Shown: one piece after another, positions 62,988 through 64,000 of the stretch
How the letters are laid out: each line of letters starts with the position of its first letter
How positions within the stretch are numbered: position 1 is the first letter of the stretch
Origin: Anarhynchus alexandrinus
Lineage: Eukaryota; Chordata; Aves; Charadriiformes; Charadriidae
DNA: 64,000 bases
Assembly (NCBI GenBank): GCA_008711295.1
Contig: VUYV01000042.1
Span: 674,719 to 738,718, forward strand
Direction of reading: 5' to 3'
Translations under genes and position numbers: made by a program
The notes under the pieces: generated by a model
The model's database searches: none
Told to the model about the DNA's origin: nothing
What the model saw: only the letters and a program-made list of their open reading frames with translations

Positions 62988-64000
62988 CTGAACTAGACAC
63001 TGCCTGTCAGTCTACTCACTTCATTCATGACTGCATGGGGAGGAGGGAGGCAAGAAGGAAGGAGAAAAAGATGAAAAAAGAATGAACCAAGTGAAAAGCA
63101 TTTTCCTCTAAGACACTGGCAGCAGTGTGTTAGATTCTGCTGAAACTCTAAGGTGAATTTATATGAAGCTATGAATTCAACTTTATTTTTTTGAACACTT
63201 AGTAGGATTACAACTTTCACTACAGATTGTGGCATCCATTTGAATATATGGGTTCAATGGCCCTTGATCACATAGGTTCTGCCTGTGCTTCTGTGGAAGA
63301 ACACAATGGCCATGTTGTATTTCTTTCTTGCCTTCCACCTGTATAAATGGCAGCAGGTGAGTTCGTTCATAAAATTGATTAGTCAGTGACTGAACAATTG
63401 GCTTACTTCAGCTTGGTGCTAAGTAGTTTTGTGTGCACTTGGGCACAGGAAGACCTGCATGTTCTAGAGAGAGTATTTATTTGCACTTGTGACTCTACTT
63501 TTAGGTTCACAGTTCACATTGTAGGTAGGCCAGGTAATGAAAATGGCCTTTGGATACCCCTACCTCCTCCACCTGAGAAACCATGACAGTTGTCAGTACT
63601 GAACAAATCTTCAGCGTGTTTTCTAGTCAGCCATTTCTTGACTTTGAATGTTTCAATGCAGAAGCTGTCGGGTCCTCTCCATTTCTTTTAGTATGTGATA
63701 AAAATATTTGGAAGGGATGTTTCCCTAAGGAAAGGAGAACATTGTTCTAGAAACATGTCAGTCAAGCCAAATTCAGAGGGGTTGCCTGGCCTAAAGACTG
63801 AGACCTGATTCAAGACTCACAGGGGGAGACCAGAGTGGGATTTTTGCATTTAGGATTCCTTTAGTTTATTTTGTAACTTGCTTGTAATGCATAAGTGGAA
63901 AGAGTTCTTGATAAGAAAAAATGTTTGTAAACCTGTATTTGTAACAAAGGAGCTAGAGCCTCCTGTACCCCAGTGTCGTATGGTGAACAGAAACTAGGAA
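62988..64000. other. Intergenic to the right edge, no feature recognised
   Basis: Flank of the solo LTR. The last 300 bases are somewhat richer in G+C and might belong to another interspersed repeat continuing outside the window, but no family could be named. Confidence 0.5.

Noticed and set aside
1..64000. CRISPR arrays, operons, plasmid or phage features
   Set aside because: The sequence is vertebrate nuclear DNA; no regularly spaced repeats or compact gene runs occur.

Overview
This window is vertebrate nuclear DNA, most likely from a bird. It is AT-rich and gene-poor. It carries many 5'-truncated CR1 LINE fragments, whose sense-strand 3' ends show the ATTCTATG-type terminal repeat, and one solo LTR of a type I know from neoavian genomes. 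There is no bacterial or viral gene organisation: almost every long open frame is either decayed CR1 reverse transcriptase or chance. The bird assignment is firm. A neoavian origin is inferred from the LTR alone.

Only one host gene is recognisable. At 46895-47006 on the minus strand lies the first coding exon of TAFA5 (FAM19A5), a secreted, brain-enriched chemokine-like protein. The exon encodes the N-terminal basic segment and the hydrophobic signal region, and ends in a GTAAGT donor at 46894 that splits a Ser codon. Its promoter sits in a CpG island (about 46.8-48.4 kb). The island also holds an A27 tract on the coding strand, a GGA repeat, a GGGGAA repeat and an 11-N gap. The leader contains two short upstream ORFs and an in-frame upstream ATG.

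Everything from 46894 down to 1 is TAFA5 intron 1 (at least 46.9 kb); exons 2 onward lie beyond the left edge. The intron holds five CR1 fragments, a well-preserved MIR-type SINE, a very old reverse-transcriptase fragment of L2/Rex-like type, a 75-bp inverted repeat pair about 9 kb apart, a strong G-quadruplex motif on the transcribed-sense strand, and several small palindromes and tandem duplications. From about 48.4 kb to 64 kb is the intergenic flank upstream of TAFA5: four more CR1 fragments, a possible tRNA-derived SINE, a 26-bp perfect palindrome, a (TTTC)n tract broken by a 34-N gap, and the solo LTR.

I did not find a new multi-gene system. The observations most worth following are the upstream-ORF arrangement of TAFA5, the 75-bp inverted pair, the ancient RT and MIR relics, and the repeat-dense promoter. 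All comparisons with known families are from memory; no search was run.
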